In this document: positions 41,481 to 49,741 of the stretch, piece by piece
Layout: each line of letters opens with the position of its first letter
How positions within the stretch are numbered: position 1 is the stretch's first letter
From: Proteobacteria bacterium UBA2383
GTDB taxonomy: Bacteria > Pseudomonadota > Gammaproteobacteria > Competibacterales > Competibacteraceae
DNA: 55,816 nt
Direction: 5' to 3'
Assembly (NCBI GenBank): GCA_002343485.1
Contig: DDST01000156.1
Location: 21,899 to 77,714 of the forward strand
The notes under the pieces: generated by a model
Seen by the model: only the letters and a program-made list of their open reading frames with translations
Told to the model about the DNA's origin: nothing
The model's database searches: none
Made by a program: the position numbers and the translations under genes

Positions 41481-42398
41481 GTGAAATTGCTCGCCGCTTT
41501 TGTCATGCGTGGTCGATGGTCAGCAGCGATAGCGGCATCGGTCACTGCAATGTCCTTCTGGCTGTTTCCGCCGCTGTTAATCGTATCCGGGGCAGTGGTG
41601 GCATTGATCACCTTGCGCCGGGGCGCACTTGAGGGAGTGCTGATTATGATGCTGGCGGGGATGGTCACCGCTGGCTTGAGTTGGCAGGTTTTGGGCGCTC
41701 TATGGCCGATGTTGAATGTCCTGTTAGTGACTTGGTTTCCGGTGTGGCTGCTAGCCTTGGTATTGCGCGCCACTATCTCACTGTCGCGAGCTGTGCAGGT
41801 GGCAGCTTTGCTGGGTTTGCTGGGCGTTGCTGGTTTTTATCTGGTGTTAGGTGACCCAGCAATCTGGTGGAGTGCGTTACTGGGCAATTTTCAAGAGCAA
41901 TTGGCAGGGCTGGCGCCATCGGGACCGGCGGGTGATCGGGCTTTATTAGAGCAATGGCTGGAACTACTGAAAGAATGGGCGCCTTGGTTACCGGGACAGG
42001 CGGCTGGCACAGCGCTACTGGTCGTATTGATGGCGCTGCTGCTGGGGCGCTGGTGGCAGGCTTTACTGTTTAATCCAGGCGGCTTTCGTCCTGAATTTCA
42101 TGAATTGCGGCTGGGTCAGCCGCTGGCAATGCTCTCTTTGATGCTGTTTGGTGCGGCATTGCTGTCAAACTGGCTGCCACTGGCTAATGGGTTGCTGGTG
42201 CTAGGTATGCCATACACTGTGCAGGGAGTTGCCCTCGTTCATGCGGTGGTATTCAAGCGGCGATTATCTCCAGCTTGGCTGGTGCTGTTCTATCTGCTGC
42301 TGATTCCTTTTCTGTCGCAGTTGGTGATGGTACTGGGGGTCGCCGATGCCTGGATCGATTTTCGGAGCCGCATCCGGTCACAGCCGGATTCGCGCTGA
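41481..42398 (+). CDS. DUF2232-family membrane protein
   Basis: The 305-residue protein starts at GTG. About eight hydrophobic helices (LLIVSGAVVALITL and the like) and a conserved position between rpsR and rplI identify the DUF2232 (YybS-like) family. The function is not established. Hydrophilic loops hold WWSALLGNFQEQL and a WLELLKEWAPWLPG segment. It lies 44 bases after rpsR and 59 before rplI, so it is likely co-transcribed with the ribosomal genes. Confidence 0.85.
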   Translation: MKLLAAFVMRGRWSAAIAASVTAMSFWLFPPLLIVSGAVVALITLRRGALEGVLIMMLAGMVTAGLSWQVLGALWPMLNVLLVTWFPVWLLALVLRATISLSRAVQVAALLGLLGVAGFYLVLGDPAIWWSALLGNFQEQLAGLAPSGPAGDRALLEQWLELLKEWAPWLPGQAAGTALLVVLMALLLGRWWQALLFNPGGFRPEFHELRLGQPLAMLSLMLFGAALLSNWLPLANGLLVLGMPYTVQGVALVHAVVFKRRLSPAWLVLFYLLLIPFLSQLVMVLGVADAWIDFRSRIRSQPDSR

Positions 42399-42457
42399 AG
42401 GTTCCCCCGTCTCCTGTGATATTGTGTATCGAATGAGTGAGTATTTGGAGTCTAACA

Positions 42458-42907
42458 ATGGAAATTATTTTGCTGGAAAGAATTGCTGATTTGGGCGTGT
42501 TGGGCGACCGGATCAAAGTTAAGCCGGGTTATGCACGCAATTACCTTATTCCGAAAGGTAAAGCGACTGAAGCAACCTCGAAGAATATCGCGCGCTTCGA
42601 AGCGCGCCGTGCTGAATTGGAACGGGTTGCTTTCGAGGCGCTGGCCAAAGCCAAAGCGCGTGCTGAGCAATTGGCTGAATTGATTGTCACCTTGTCGGTG
42701 AAAAGTGGCAGTGAAGGGCGGTTGTTTGGCTCAGTCGGCGCCGCTGATATTGCTAATGCAGTCTCTGCTGCTGGTATTGAGTTACAGAAGTACGAAGTCC
42801 GGTTACCGGAAGGTTCGATTCGTCAGACGGGTGAATACGATGTGGATCTGCATTTACACCCAGAGATTAAGACGCAGATCCGGGTGAATGTCATCGCCGA
42901 GACTTGA
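42458..42907 (+). CDS. rplI: 50S ribosomal protein L9
   Basis: The 149-residue protein starts at the ATG at 42458 (MEIILLERIADLG), with a GGAG Shine-Dalgarno eight bases upstream. The N-terminal rRNA-binding domain (GYARNYLIPKGKA), the connecting helix and the C-terminal domain (GRLFGSVG, IRQTGEYDVDLHLH) are all present. L9 helps maintain reading frame. Confidence 0.97.
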   Translation: MEIILLERIADLGVLGDRIKVKPGYARNYLIPKGKATEATSKNIARFEARRAELERVAFEALAKAKARAEQLAELIVTLSVKSGSEGRLFGSVGAADIANAVSAAGIELQKYEVRLPEGSIRQTGEYDVDLHLHPEIKTQIRVNVIAET

Positions 42908-42968
42908 ACAAAGCTCGCTGCGATGAAAAAGTTGAACTAGACTTAATAATAACGTCGGTGCTGATTTC

Positions 42969-43000
42969 GGCTGGGTTGCCAAGAAGACGGCAACCCAGCC
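42969..43000. repeat. palindrome, copy 2 of a shared hairpin
   Basis: A perfect 12-base-pair stem, GGCTGGGTTGCC paired with GGCAACCCAGCC, has an eight-base loop. It lies in the 175-base spacer between rplI and dnaB. There is no T-run after it, so it is not a canonical terminator, but it could attenuate or stabilise the ribosomal-protein transcript. It shares its core with 5447-5473. Confidence 0.6.
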
Positions 43001-43082
43001 TGAGCAATTATGCAACTACGCAAATAATATCTGAATCTCCAGTGATTTGATTGTTCGCCAGCCACGATTCTATACGCTCGTC

Positions 43083-44579
43083 ATGCAGCCTGTTTCCCCA
43101 TTACTCCCCCGTAAGGATGCCGCTGCCGAATCGTTGCGGATACCGCCACACTCACTGGAGGCTGAGCAGGCGGTGCTGGGTGGTTTGATTATTGCCAATA
43201 CGACTTGGGATCAGATTGCTGACCGGCTGAGTGACAGTGATTTTTATCGCCATGATCACCAATTAATTTTCCGCGCCATTCGTTGTTTAGCGGAAGAGAG
43301 CATGCCCTTTGATCCAGTGACGCTCTCGGACCGGCTCCAAGACAATAATCAGTTGGAGGAAGCGGGTGGTCTTGCCTATCTATTGGTATTGGCTAATGAT
43401 ACGCCGAGTGCTGCCAATGTCCGTGCGTATGCCGATATTATCCGGGAACGGGCGATCCGTCGCGGGTTGGTTCGCATTGCCACTGAAATTGCTGACAACG
43501 CCTACGATCCAAAAGGCCTTCATAGCAGGGAGCTATTGGATGATGCTGAGCAGCGGATATTCGCTATTGCCGAGCGAGGAATGCGTGTCCGCGAAGGTTT
43601 TTTGAATATCAAAGACTTACTGGCGCGTACGGTTGAACGGATCGACTTGCTGTTTCAGAGTGATAATCCGATTACCGGTTTGGCGACCGGTTGGCCGGAT
43701 TTCGACGAGATGACAGCCGGTTTACAGCCGGGTGAGTTGATCGTGATCGCTGGCCGGCCTTCAATGGGCAAGACTAGCTTGGCGATGAATATCGTTGAAT
43801 ATGCAGCGATTCAAATCAAATGTCCGGTCGCTGTTTTTAGTATGGAAATGCCTTGCGAAAGTTTGCTTATGCGGCTGATGTCGTCACTGGGACAAATTGA
43901 CCAGCATCGTATCCGTACTGGGCGGCTAGAGGAAGATGATTGGCCGCGATTGACGTCAGCGGTGACACTGCTGTCTGATGCGCGGCTGTTTATCGATGAC
44001 AGTTCCAACCTAAGTCCGAATGAATTACGGGCGCGGGCGCGGCGATTGCACCGGCAGGAAGGGCAGTTGGGTTTGATCGTTGTCGATTATCTCCAGTTAA
44101 TGCAGGTGCCGGGTAGTAATGAGAATCGGGCAACCGAGGTTTCAGAAATTTCCCGCTCGCTCAAAGCACTGGCCAAGGAATTATCGGTGCCAGTGGTGGC
44201 GCTGTCTCAGCTCAACCGCACCCTAGAGCAGCGCAGCGAGAAACGGCCTGTTATGTCGGATTTACGTGAATCGGGCGCGATAGAACAGGACGCAGACCTG
44301 ATTTGCTTTATCTACCGCGATGAAGTTTACAATCCCGAGAGTCCTGAAAAAGGCGTTGCTGAAATTATCATCGGTAAGCAGCGAAATGGCCCCATTGGTA
44401 CGGTCCGCTTGACTTTCCGGGGGCAATTTACCCGTTTTGAGAGTCACGCCCCCGAGTCTTATTCATCAGGTGGTTATGAGTCGAGCAACCACAATGCGCC
44501 TCGATCTGGGGGCGCTGGTTCACAATCTCCGGCGGGTTCGGGCAGCCGCTTCGGGCCGGCAGGTAGCGGCCGCCGTTAA
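43083..44579 (+). CDS. dnaB: replicative DNA helicase DnaB
   Basis: DnaB is the hexameric helicase that unwinds the replication fork. From the ATG at 43083 it has 498 residues. The N-terminal domain begins RIPPHSLEAEQAVLGGLI; Walker A is GRPSMGKTS, Walker B-like IVVDYLQLM, and the arginine finger region KQRNGP with LSQLNRTLEQR are visible. The C-terminal 40 or so residues are Gly/Ser/Pro-rich and largely encoded in the region overlapping alr (44476-44579), so their sequence reflects the alr frame. A longer frame from 43047 lacks the conserved start. Confidence 0.97.
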   Translation: MQPVSPLLPRKDAAAESLRIPPHSLEAEQAVLGGLIIANTTWDQIADRLSDSDFYRHDHQLIFRAIRCLAEESMPFDPVTLSDRLQDNNQLEEAGGLAYLLVLANDTPSAANVRAYADIIRERAIRRGLVRIATEIADNAYDPKGLHSRELLDDAEQRIFAIAERGMRVREGFLNIKDLLARTVERIDLLFQSDNPITGLATGWPDFDEMTAGLQPGELIVIAGRPSMGKTSLAMNIVEYAAIQIKCPVAVFSMEMPCESLLMRLMSSLGQIDQHRIRTGRLEEDDWPRLTSAVTLLSDARLFIDDSSNLSPNELRARARRLHRQEGQLGLIVVDYLQLMQVPGSNENRATEVSEISRSLKALAKELSVPVVALSQLNRTLEQRSEKRPVMSDLRESGAIEQDADLICFIYRDEVYNPESPEKGVAEIIIGKQRNGPIGTVRLTFRGQFTRFESHAPESYSSGGYESSNHNAPRSGGAGSQSPAGSGSRFGPAGSGRR

Positions 44580-45567
44580 AGCCGACGGTTACGGTCACGG
44601 ATTGCTCCGGGTCGCCCGTACCCTGGATACTGACGCTTTTGCCGTGGCCTCCATCGAGGAGGCGTTGATCTTGCGCGAGGCAGGTATCACTCAATCGATT
44701 CTGCTTCTAGAAGGAGTATTTGAAGCAGCGGAATTGCCGTTGTGCGCCCGTCACCGGTTGGATGTCGCTGTTCACCATCCCGAACAGGTTCGCCTATTGG
44801 AAACGGCTCGATTGGAGCGGGCGTTAAGGGTTTGGCTGAAAATCGATACCGGAATGCACCGTTTGGGGGTGGAGCCGGCGGCTGTGCCAGTGATTTTTCA
44901 GCGCTTGCGTAACTGCCCATCAGTAGTGCCGGGCATTGGTTTGATGAGCCATCTGGCACGAGCCGATGAGCGGGATTGCGATGATACCCTGCACCAGCTC
45001 AGCGTTTTTAAAACCTCGACCATCGGCGTGCCAGGCCAGCGCTCATTGGCCAATTCTGCAGGCATTCTCGGTTGGCCGCAGACCCATTTTGATTGGGTAC
45101 GGCCTGGTATCATGCTCTATGGCGCTTCTCCCTTTGTAGGCGGTCTTGCATCCGATGAAGATTTGCGCCCGGTGATGACCTTCCACACCCAGCTGATTTC
45201 CATTAAGCGCCTGCGCCAAGGTGAACCAATCGGGTATGGCGGATCCTGGATCTGTCCCGAAGATATGGATGTAGGGGTTGCGGCAGCGGGCTATGGTGAT
45301 GGCTATCCACGTCATGCGCCATCTGGGACGCCAGTGCTGGTTAACAGCCGTGAGGCAGTGTTGATTGGCCGGGTATCGATGGACATGATCACGCTGGACT
45401 TGCGCCAGCATCCTGAAGCGCGGGTTGGCGATCCGGTGGTGCTGTGGGGCGAGGGCTTGCCGGTGGAGCGGATTGCCAAAGCAGCAGGTACGATTTCCTA
45501 TGCCTTGTTGTGCGGAGTGACAGCGCGAGTGAGGGTGGAAATCACCCCTCCTTCTCAACTTGCCTAA
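44476..45567 (+). CDS. alr: alanine racemase
   Basis: Alr interconverts L- and D-alanine for peptidoglycan. The 363-residue protein starts at the ATG at 44476 (MSRATTMRLDLGALVHN); the usual family N-terminus is of this length. The start has CAGGTGG upstream. PLP Lys is in AAVKADGYGHG, the catalytic Tyr in IGYGGSW, and the C-terminal RVSMDMITLDL and TISYALLCG blocks are intact. The first 104 bases overlap dnaB in another frame. Its stop, TAA at 45565-45567, lies in the loop of a 20-base-pair hairpin. Confidence 0.95.
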   Translation: MSRATTMRLDLGALVHNLRRVRAAASGRQVAAAVKADGYGHGLLRVARTLDTDAFAVASIEEALILREAGITQSILLLEGVFEAAELPLCARHRLDVAVHHPEQVRLLETARLERALRVWLKIDTGMHRLGVEPAAVPVIFQRLRNCPSVVPGIGLMSHLARADERDCDDTLHQLSVFKTSTIGVPGQRSLANSAGILGWPQTHFDWVRPGIMLYGASPFVGGLASDEDLRPVMTFHTQLISIKRLRQGEPIGYGGSWICPEDMDVGVAAAGYGDGYPRHAPSGTPVLVNSREAVLIGRVSMDMITLDLRQHPEARVGDPVVLWGEGLPVERIAKAAGTISYALLCGVTARVRVEITPPSQLA

Positions 45568-45592
45568 AGCGAAGGTTGAGGGGGAGGGGTGA
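45542..45592 (+). promoter_or_regulatory. hairpin sequestering the radA ribosome binding site and start
   Basis: Positions 45542-45561 pair with 45573-45592 in a 20-base-pair uninterrupted stem (17 Watson-Crick, three G-U), with an 11-base loop. The 3' arm contains the radA Shine-Dalgarno (GGGGAGGGG) and the GTG start; the loop holds the alr stop codon. A ribosome finishing alr would melt the stem and free radA, so radA is probably translated only after alr. The pairing is directly visible; the function is inferred. Confidence 0.75.
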
Positions 45593-46959
45593 GTAAAACC
45601 CGTATGATTTATGTTTGCACTGAGTGCGGCGCGCAAGCTAGCAAATGGTCCGGTCAATGTGGCGACTGTGGGGCCTGGAACACCCTCCAGGAAACCGTAG
45701 CCACCCCGCCGGCCAAGGCCGGAATGAAGCCGGCCGGTTATGCAGGTGCGGCCGCCGGGGAGATTCGTAATCTGGCCGAAGTGGACGCGGCGGCGGAAAT
45801 CCGCCAGTCCTGCGGCAACGGCGAACTGGATCGCGTCCTGGGCGGTGGGCTGGTCCAGGGTTCAGTGACGCTGATTGGCGGCGATCCCGGCATTGGTAAA
45901 TCCACGCTCTTGTTGCAGGTGCAGGCCGTGCTGGCGGAACGTGATCGGACCCTGTACGTGAGCGGCGAGGAATCCCCTCAGCAAATCAGCCTGCGCGCCC
46001 AGCGCCTGCAATTGTCCCGCGACCGGTTGCGTCTGCTGCCGGAAATCAACGTCGAACGCATTCTGGCGACGGCTGAAATCGAACAACCTCGGGTCATGGT
46101 CATCGATTCGATTCAGACTGTCTATACCGAACGCCTGCAATCCGCGCCGGGTTCGGTCGCCCAGGTGCGCGAGAGTGCGGCGCAACTGGTGCGTTTCGCC
46201 AAGGCAACGGGCACGGCCCTATTTCTGGTCGGGCATGTCACCAAAGAAGGGGCGATCGCCGGTCCAAGAGTCCTGGAGCACATGGTCGATACGGTGCTGT
46301 ATTTCGAAGGCGATCCCAGTGGCCGGTTAAGAGTGCTGCGCGCCGTGAAAAACCGCTACGGGCCGGTCAATGAGCTGGGTGTCTTCGCCATGACCGAGGA
46401 CGGGTTGAAAGAGGTCAGCAATCCCTCGGCGATCTTTCTCTCCCGCCATGATGCGCCGGTTGCCGGCAGCGTGATTATGGTCACCCGTGAAGGCACCCGG
46501 CCGTTGCTGGTGGAGATTCAGGCGCTGGTTGATGAGTGTCACGGCGGCCACCCGCGCCGCGTCACGCTGGGGCTGGAGCAGAATCGCCTAGCGATGTTGC
46601 TGGCGGTATTGCACCGGCATGGCGGTGTGGCGATGTACGATCAGGATGTTTACGTCAACGCCGTCGGCGGGGTGCGGATCAATGAAACGGCGGCGGATCT
46701 GGCGGTGTTGCTGGCGGCGTTGTCGAGCTTTCGCGACCGGCCGTTGCCGACCGATTTGGTGGTATTCGGTGAAGTGGGTCTGGCCGGGGAAATCCGCCCA
46801 GTGCCCAATGGCGAGGAGCGGTTGCGGGAAGCGGCCAAGCATGGATTCAAGCAGGCGATTGTGCCGCGGGCTAATGCGCCGCGCCGTGGCGGTAAACGCA
46901 TCGAGGGTCTGGAAGTGCGCGGGGTGACCCGGTTGAGTGAAGTGATGGGGGAGATTTGA
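45589..46959 (+). CDS. radA: DNA repair protein RadA
   Basis: RadA is a RecA-like helicase that helps branch migration in recombinational repair. The 456-residue protein starts at GTG at 45589. The zinc finger has CTECG and CGDCG pairs; Walker A is GGDPGIGKST; the RadA-specific motif is KNRYG (KNRFG is more common); a Lon-protease-like C-terminal domain follows with VNAVGG. The start codon and its ribosome binding site lie in the hairpin described at 45542-45592. Confidence 0.97.
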   Translation: MSKTRMIYVCTECGAQASKWSGQCGDCGAWNTLQETVATPPAKAGMKPAGYAGAAAGEIRNLAEVDAAAEIRQSCGNGELDRVLGGGLVQGSVTLIGGDPGIGKSTLLLQVQAVLAERDRTLYVSGEESPQQISLRAQRLQLSRDRLRLLPEINVERILATAEIEQPRVMVIDSIQTVYTERLQSAPGSVAQVRESAAQLVRFAKATGTALFLVGHVTKEGAIAGPRVLEHMVDTVLYFEGDPSGRLRVLRAVKNRYGPVNELGVFAMTEDGLKEVSNPSAIFLSRHDAPVAGSVIMVTREGTRPLLVEIQALVDECHGGHPRRVTLGLEQNRLAMLLAVLHRHGGVAMYDQDVYVNAVGGVRINETAADLAVLLAALSSFRDRPLPTDLVVFGEVGLAGEIRPVPNGEERLREAAKHGFKQAIVPRANAPRRGGKRIEGLEVRGVTRLSEVMGEI

Positions 46960-46977
46960 ATTCATATTTCTCGCAAC

Positions 46978-47703
46978 TCAACGGTTCACCGCTACCCACC
47001 CCCAGCGCTCGGCAACGAAAATCTCATGGGGATTAAAACGCGCCTTGTACGTCATCTTGACGCATGGTTCGACCCAGTAACCTAGATAAACCCAGTCTAA
47101 ATCCAACTGTCGTGCTTCGGCAATCTGCCATAGGATCGCAAACGTGCCTAGTCCGCGCACCTCTTCCAATGGATCAAAGAAGGTATAAACTGCGGACAAC
47201 CCATCATCTAACCGGTCGACGACCGCCACTGCCAGCAGTGTCTGGCCGTGACGGAATTCACAGAGCCAGGTTGGGCACCAGCGTGAGGCGACGAATGACC
47301 AGTAATTGCCTGGATTGGCCGGGTCCATGCCGCCGCCAGAGTGCCGGGCCTGGATGTAGCGGGCGAACAATTCAAAGTGTTCATCCTGAAATTCTGCTTC
47401 CAAGACTCGCGTTTGCAGATCCTGATTGCGTATCCAGACGCGCCGTTGTGCACGGTTCGGTTGAAAGCGCGCAGTAGGAACGCGCAGTGACCGGCAAGCC
47501 ATACACCCCCGGCAATGCGGCCGATAGACATGCTCGCCGCTGCGCCGGAAACCGAGCGTTGCCAACTGCGTGTAAAGGGGAGTATCGGTGACTGCCGGAT
47601 CAGCGACCAGGTTGCGTGCTAAACGGCTTGGTAGATAGCTGCACGGGTAATCAGTGGTCAGAAACATCCGCAAATCGTGCAGCGAGTTGTGAGGATTGCT
47701 CAT
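46978..47703 (-). CDS. bpt: aspartate/glutamate leucyltransferase (Bpt)
   Basis: Bpt moves Leu from Leu-tRNA to proteins with N-terminal Asp or Glu, marking them for ClpAP by the N-end rule. From the ATG at 47703 it has 241 residues; the frame extends upstream to 47796 but that part overlaps aat. The family blocks are DYPCSYLP, the Cys-rich HCRGCMACRSLRVP (with the catalytic Cys), a DGLSAVYTFFDP region, WVYLGYWV and CVKMTYKARF. Its start overlaps the aat stop as ATGA. Confidence 0.95.
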   Translation of the reverse strand: MSNPHNSLHDLRMFLTTDYPCSYLPSRLARNLVADPAVTDTPLYTQLATLGFRRSGEHVYRPHCRGCMACRSLRVPTARFQPNRAQRRVWIRNQDLQTRVLEAEFQDEHFELFARYIQARHSGGGMDPANPGNYWSFVASRWCPTWLCEFRHGQTLLAVAVVDRLDDGLSAVYTFFDPLEEVRGLGTFAILWQIAEARQLDLDWVYLGYWVEPCVKMTYKARFNPHEIFVAERWGWVAVNR

Positions 47704-48443
47704 GATAATTTTGCAGGATGGGTTGCCAATAGGTCGGTAAACAGATCGATGTCCAGTTCCCAAGGGCCGTTTCGCCCTGGCAATGAGCAGAAGCAATCAA
47801 GCAATTCTAAAAATAACGATCGAGGGATATCAGCCGCGCCCATGCGTAGCAAGTGATCAGTGCGCACCTGACAATCGATAACGGCAAACTCCCAGCGATG
47901 TAATTGACGAGCCAGGGTTGCCAGCGCCACTTTCGACGCATTACTGACCCGGCTGAACATCGCTTCACCGTAGAATACCCGGCCTACCGCCACGCCATAC
48001 AGTCCACCGGCCAGCTCACTCTGATGCCAGGTTTCGATGGAATGAGCATGGCCAAGCTGATGTAACCGGCAATAGGCGCGCAGCATTTCTGGGGTGATCC
48101 AGGTACCTTCGCCTGGTCCACGTGGTGCAGCGCAGGCCGTTATAACTGCTTCAAAAGCCGTGTCCGCAGTGACGGAGAATGATCCATTTCGCAAAATCTT
48201 GCGCAGGCTGCGCGAGATTTGTAGACATTCCGGGAGCAGCACGAGGCGTGGATTTGGCGACCACCACAGAATCGGCTGGCCGGAAGAGTACCAGGGAAAA
48301 ATGCCTTGCTGGTAGGCGCGCAGCAGCCGGCGTGGACTCAGGCTGCCGCCAGCAGCCAATAGGCCGTTTGGTTCGTTTAGAGCACGGTCAGGATGGGGAA
48401 AGAGCTGGTTGTCATCCTGAGGATCCAGCCACAGCAGGGGCAT
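47700..48443 (-). CDS. aat: leucyl/phenylalanyl-tRNA--protein transferase
   Basis: Aat transfers Leu or Phe to proteins with N-terminal Lys or Arg, feeding the same N-end-rule pathway as Bpt. The 247-residue protein starts at the ATG at 48443. Signatures are GLLAAGGSLSPRRLLRAYQQGIFPW, ILWWSPNPR, GTWITPEMLRAYCRLHQLGHAHS and ETWHQSELAGGLYGVAVG. It overlaps the upstream acetyltransferase gene by 32 bases and bpt by four, giving a tight three-gene operon. Confidence 0.96.
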   Translation of the reverse strand: MPLLWLDPQDDNQLFPHPDRALNEPNGLLAAGGSLSPRRLLRAYQQGIFPWYSSGQPILWWSPNPRLVLLPECLQISRSLRKILRNGSFSVTADTAFEAVITACAAPRGPGEGTWITPEMLRAYCRLHQLGHAHSIETWHQSELAGGLYGVAVGRVFYGEAMFSRVSNASKVALATLARQLHRWEFAVIDCQVRTDHLLRMGAADIPRSLFLELLDCFCSLPGRNGPWELDIDLFTDLLATHPAKLS

Positions 48444-49590
48444 CAAGCGTTACCTCATCTCGATAAGGCGAATGTTGCAACCAATGTTGGACGTAGTTGC
48501 GCAAAGCCGGTGTTTCCCGATTCAGGAACTGAGCGATCGCTCGGCGAAATCCGGGATGAGCAATCCAGTGGGCCGAATAGGTTAGCGCCGGCAAAAAACC
48601 GCGGTGGATTTTATGCTCGCCCTGTGCACCTGGCTCAAAGCGTTGTAACCCATGCTGAATACAGTACTCCAAGCCCTGATAATAGCAGGCTTCAAAGTGC
48701 AGGCTGTCATAATCGGCCCGGCAGCCCCAGTGGCGGCCGTACAGTGTGTCAGTGCTGCGAAAACTGATAGCGCCGGCGACCTCATGACCCTGAGCGAGTG
48801 CTAGCACCAACACGATGCGCTCACCCAGGGTGGCCGCAATGTCCTGGAAAAATGGCAAGGTGAGGGTTGGGATGCCGCCCAGCCGTTGGAAAGTGGACCG
48901 GTAGAATTCGTGGATCATCTGCCATTGCGTTTCGCTGGCGTCCTGGCCGGACAAGATACGTACTTCCAGGCCAGCCTCGCGTACCCGGCGGCGTTCGCGG
49001 TAGATGTTCTTGCGGCGCTTCGCGGTCAATGTATCCAGGAAGTCTGGAAAGTCCCGATATCCCTGGTTCTGCCAATGGAATTGGCAGCCAAGCCGGGTTA
49101 GGAAGCCTTGTTCCTGCATGGGCTCTAGCTCAGTAGCAGGAGGGAACAGCCAGTGAATCGAGGATAATCCGTAGTGGCGGCTTTCATCCAGTACAAACTC
49201 GACGATGGCTCGCGCGACAGTACCGGGCTGCGGCTGGCCAGCGGCTAATAGCAGCCGGGGACTCGTGGCTGGGGTATAGGGAATCGCTCCGACTAGCTTG
49301 GGGTAATAGGATAAGCCTTGCTGCCGGTAGGCTTCAGCCCAGCCCCAGTCGAAGACGAATTCGCCATAAGAGTTGTATTTGAGGTACAAGGGTGCCGCAC
49401 CCAGCAACTGTCCGTCTTCATCCCGGCAGATGACGTGCCAAGGTAGCCAGCCGGCCTGTTCGCCGACGCACGCATGCCGTTCCAGGGCGCTCAGGAATTC
49501 GTGGCTTAGAAATGGATTTTGGCTGGGAACAAGTGTATTCCATTCTGTGGCAGTGATGCCGCTTAGGCTATTGAGGCGTTCAAGGCGCAT
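48412..49590 (-). CDS. FemAB/GNAT-like acyltransferase (DUF482 type)
   Basis: The 392-residue protein matches the family of GNAT-fold proteins sometimes annotated as peptidoglycan biosynthesis or FemAB-like (PF04339). Typical blocks are NPFLSHEFLSALE, PLYLKYNSYGEFVFDWGWA, KRRKNIYRERR, GRHWGC and FEPGAQGEHKI-RGF. The conserved GAQGEHK is presumably part of the active site. The substrate is unknown. It is the first gene of the aat-bpt operon, which makes a tRNA- or amino acid-linked transfer reaction plausible, though this is inference. Confidence 0.9.
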   Translation of the reverse strand: MRLERLNSLSGITATEWNTLVPSQNPFLSHEFLSALERHACVGEQAGWLPWHVICRDEDGQLLGAAPLYLKYNSYGEFVFDWGWAEAYRQQGLSYYPKLVGAIPYTPATSPRLLLAAGQPQPGTVARAIVEFVLDESRHYGLSSIHWLFPPATELEPMQEQGFLTRLGCQFHWQNQGYRDFPDFLDTLTAKRRKNIYRERRRVREAGLEVRILSGQDASETQWQMIHEFYRSTFQRLGGIPTLTLPFFQDIAATLGERIVLVLALAQGHEVAGAISFRSTDTLYGRHWGCRADYDSLHFEACYYQGLEYCIQHGLQRFEPGAQGEHKIHRGFLPALTYSAHWIAHPGFRRAIAQFLNRETPALRNYVQHWLQHSPYRDEVTLDAPAVAGSSG

Positions 49591-49741
49591 GATTCAAAGA
49601 TTGGCAATGCTGAGATAGACGGGTTAGTTGGAACCTAAAACAGCGGATCGGTTCATCTCGGTGAATCGGCTTGACGGACTGTTAGCCAGTCCTACATCCT
49701 TTAGTTCATAGCAATAACACTCTGACAAAAGGGCTGCAATT

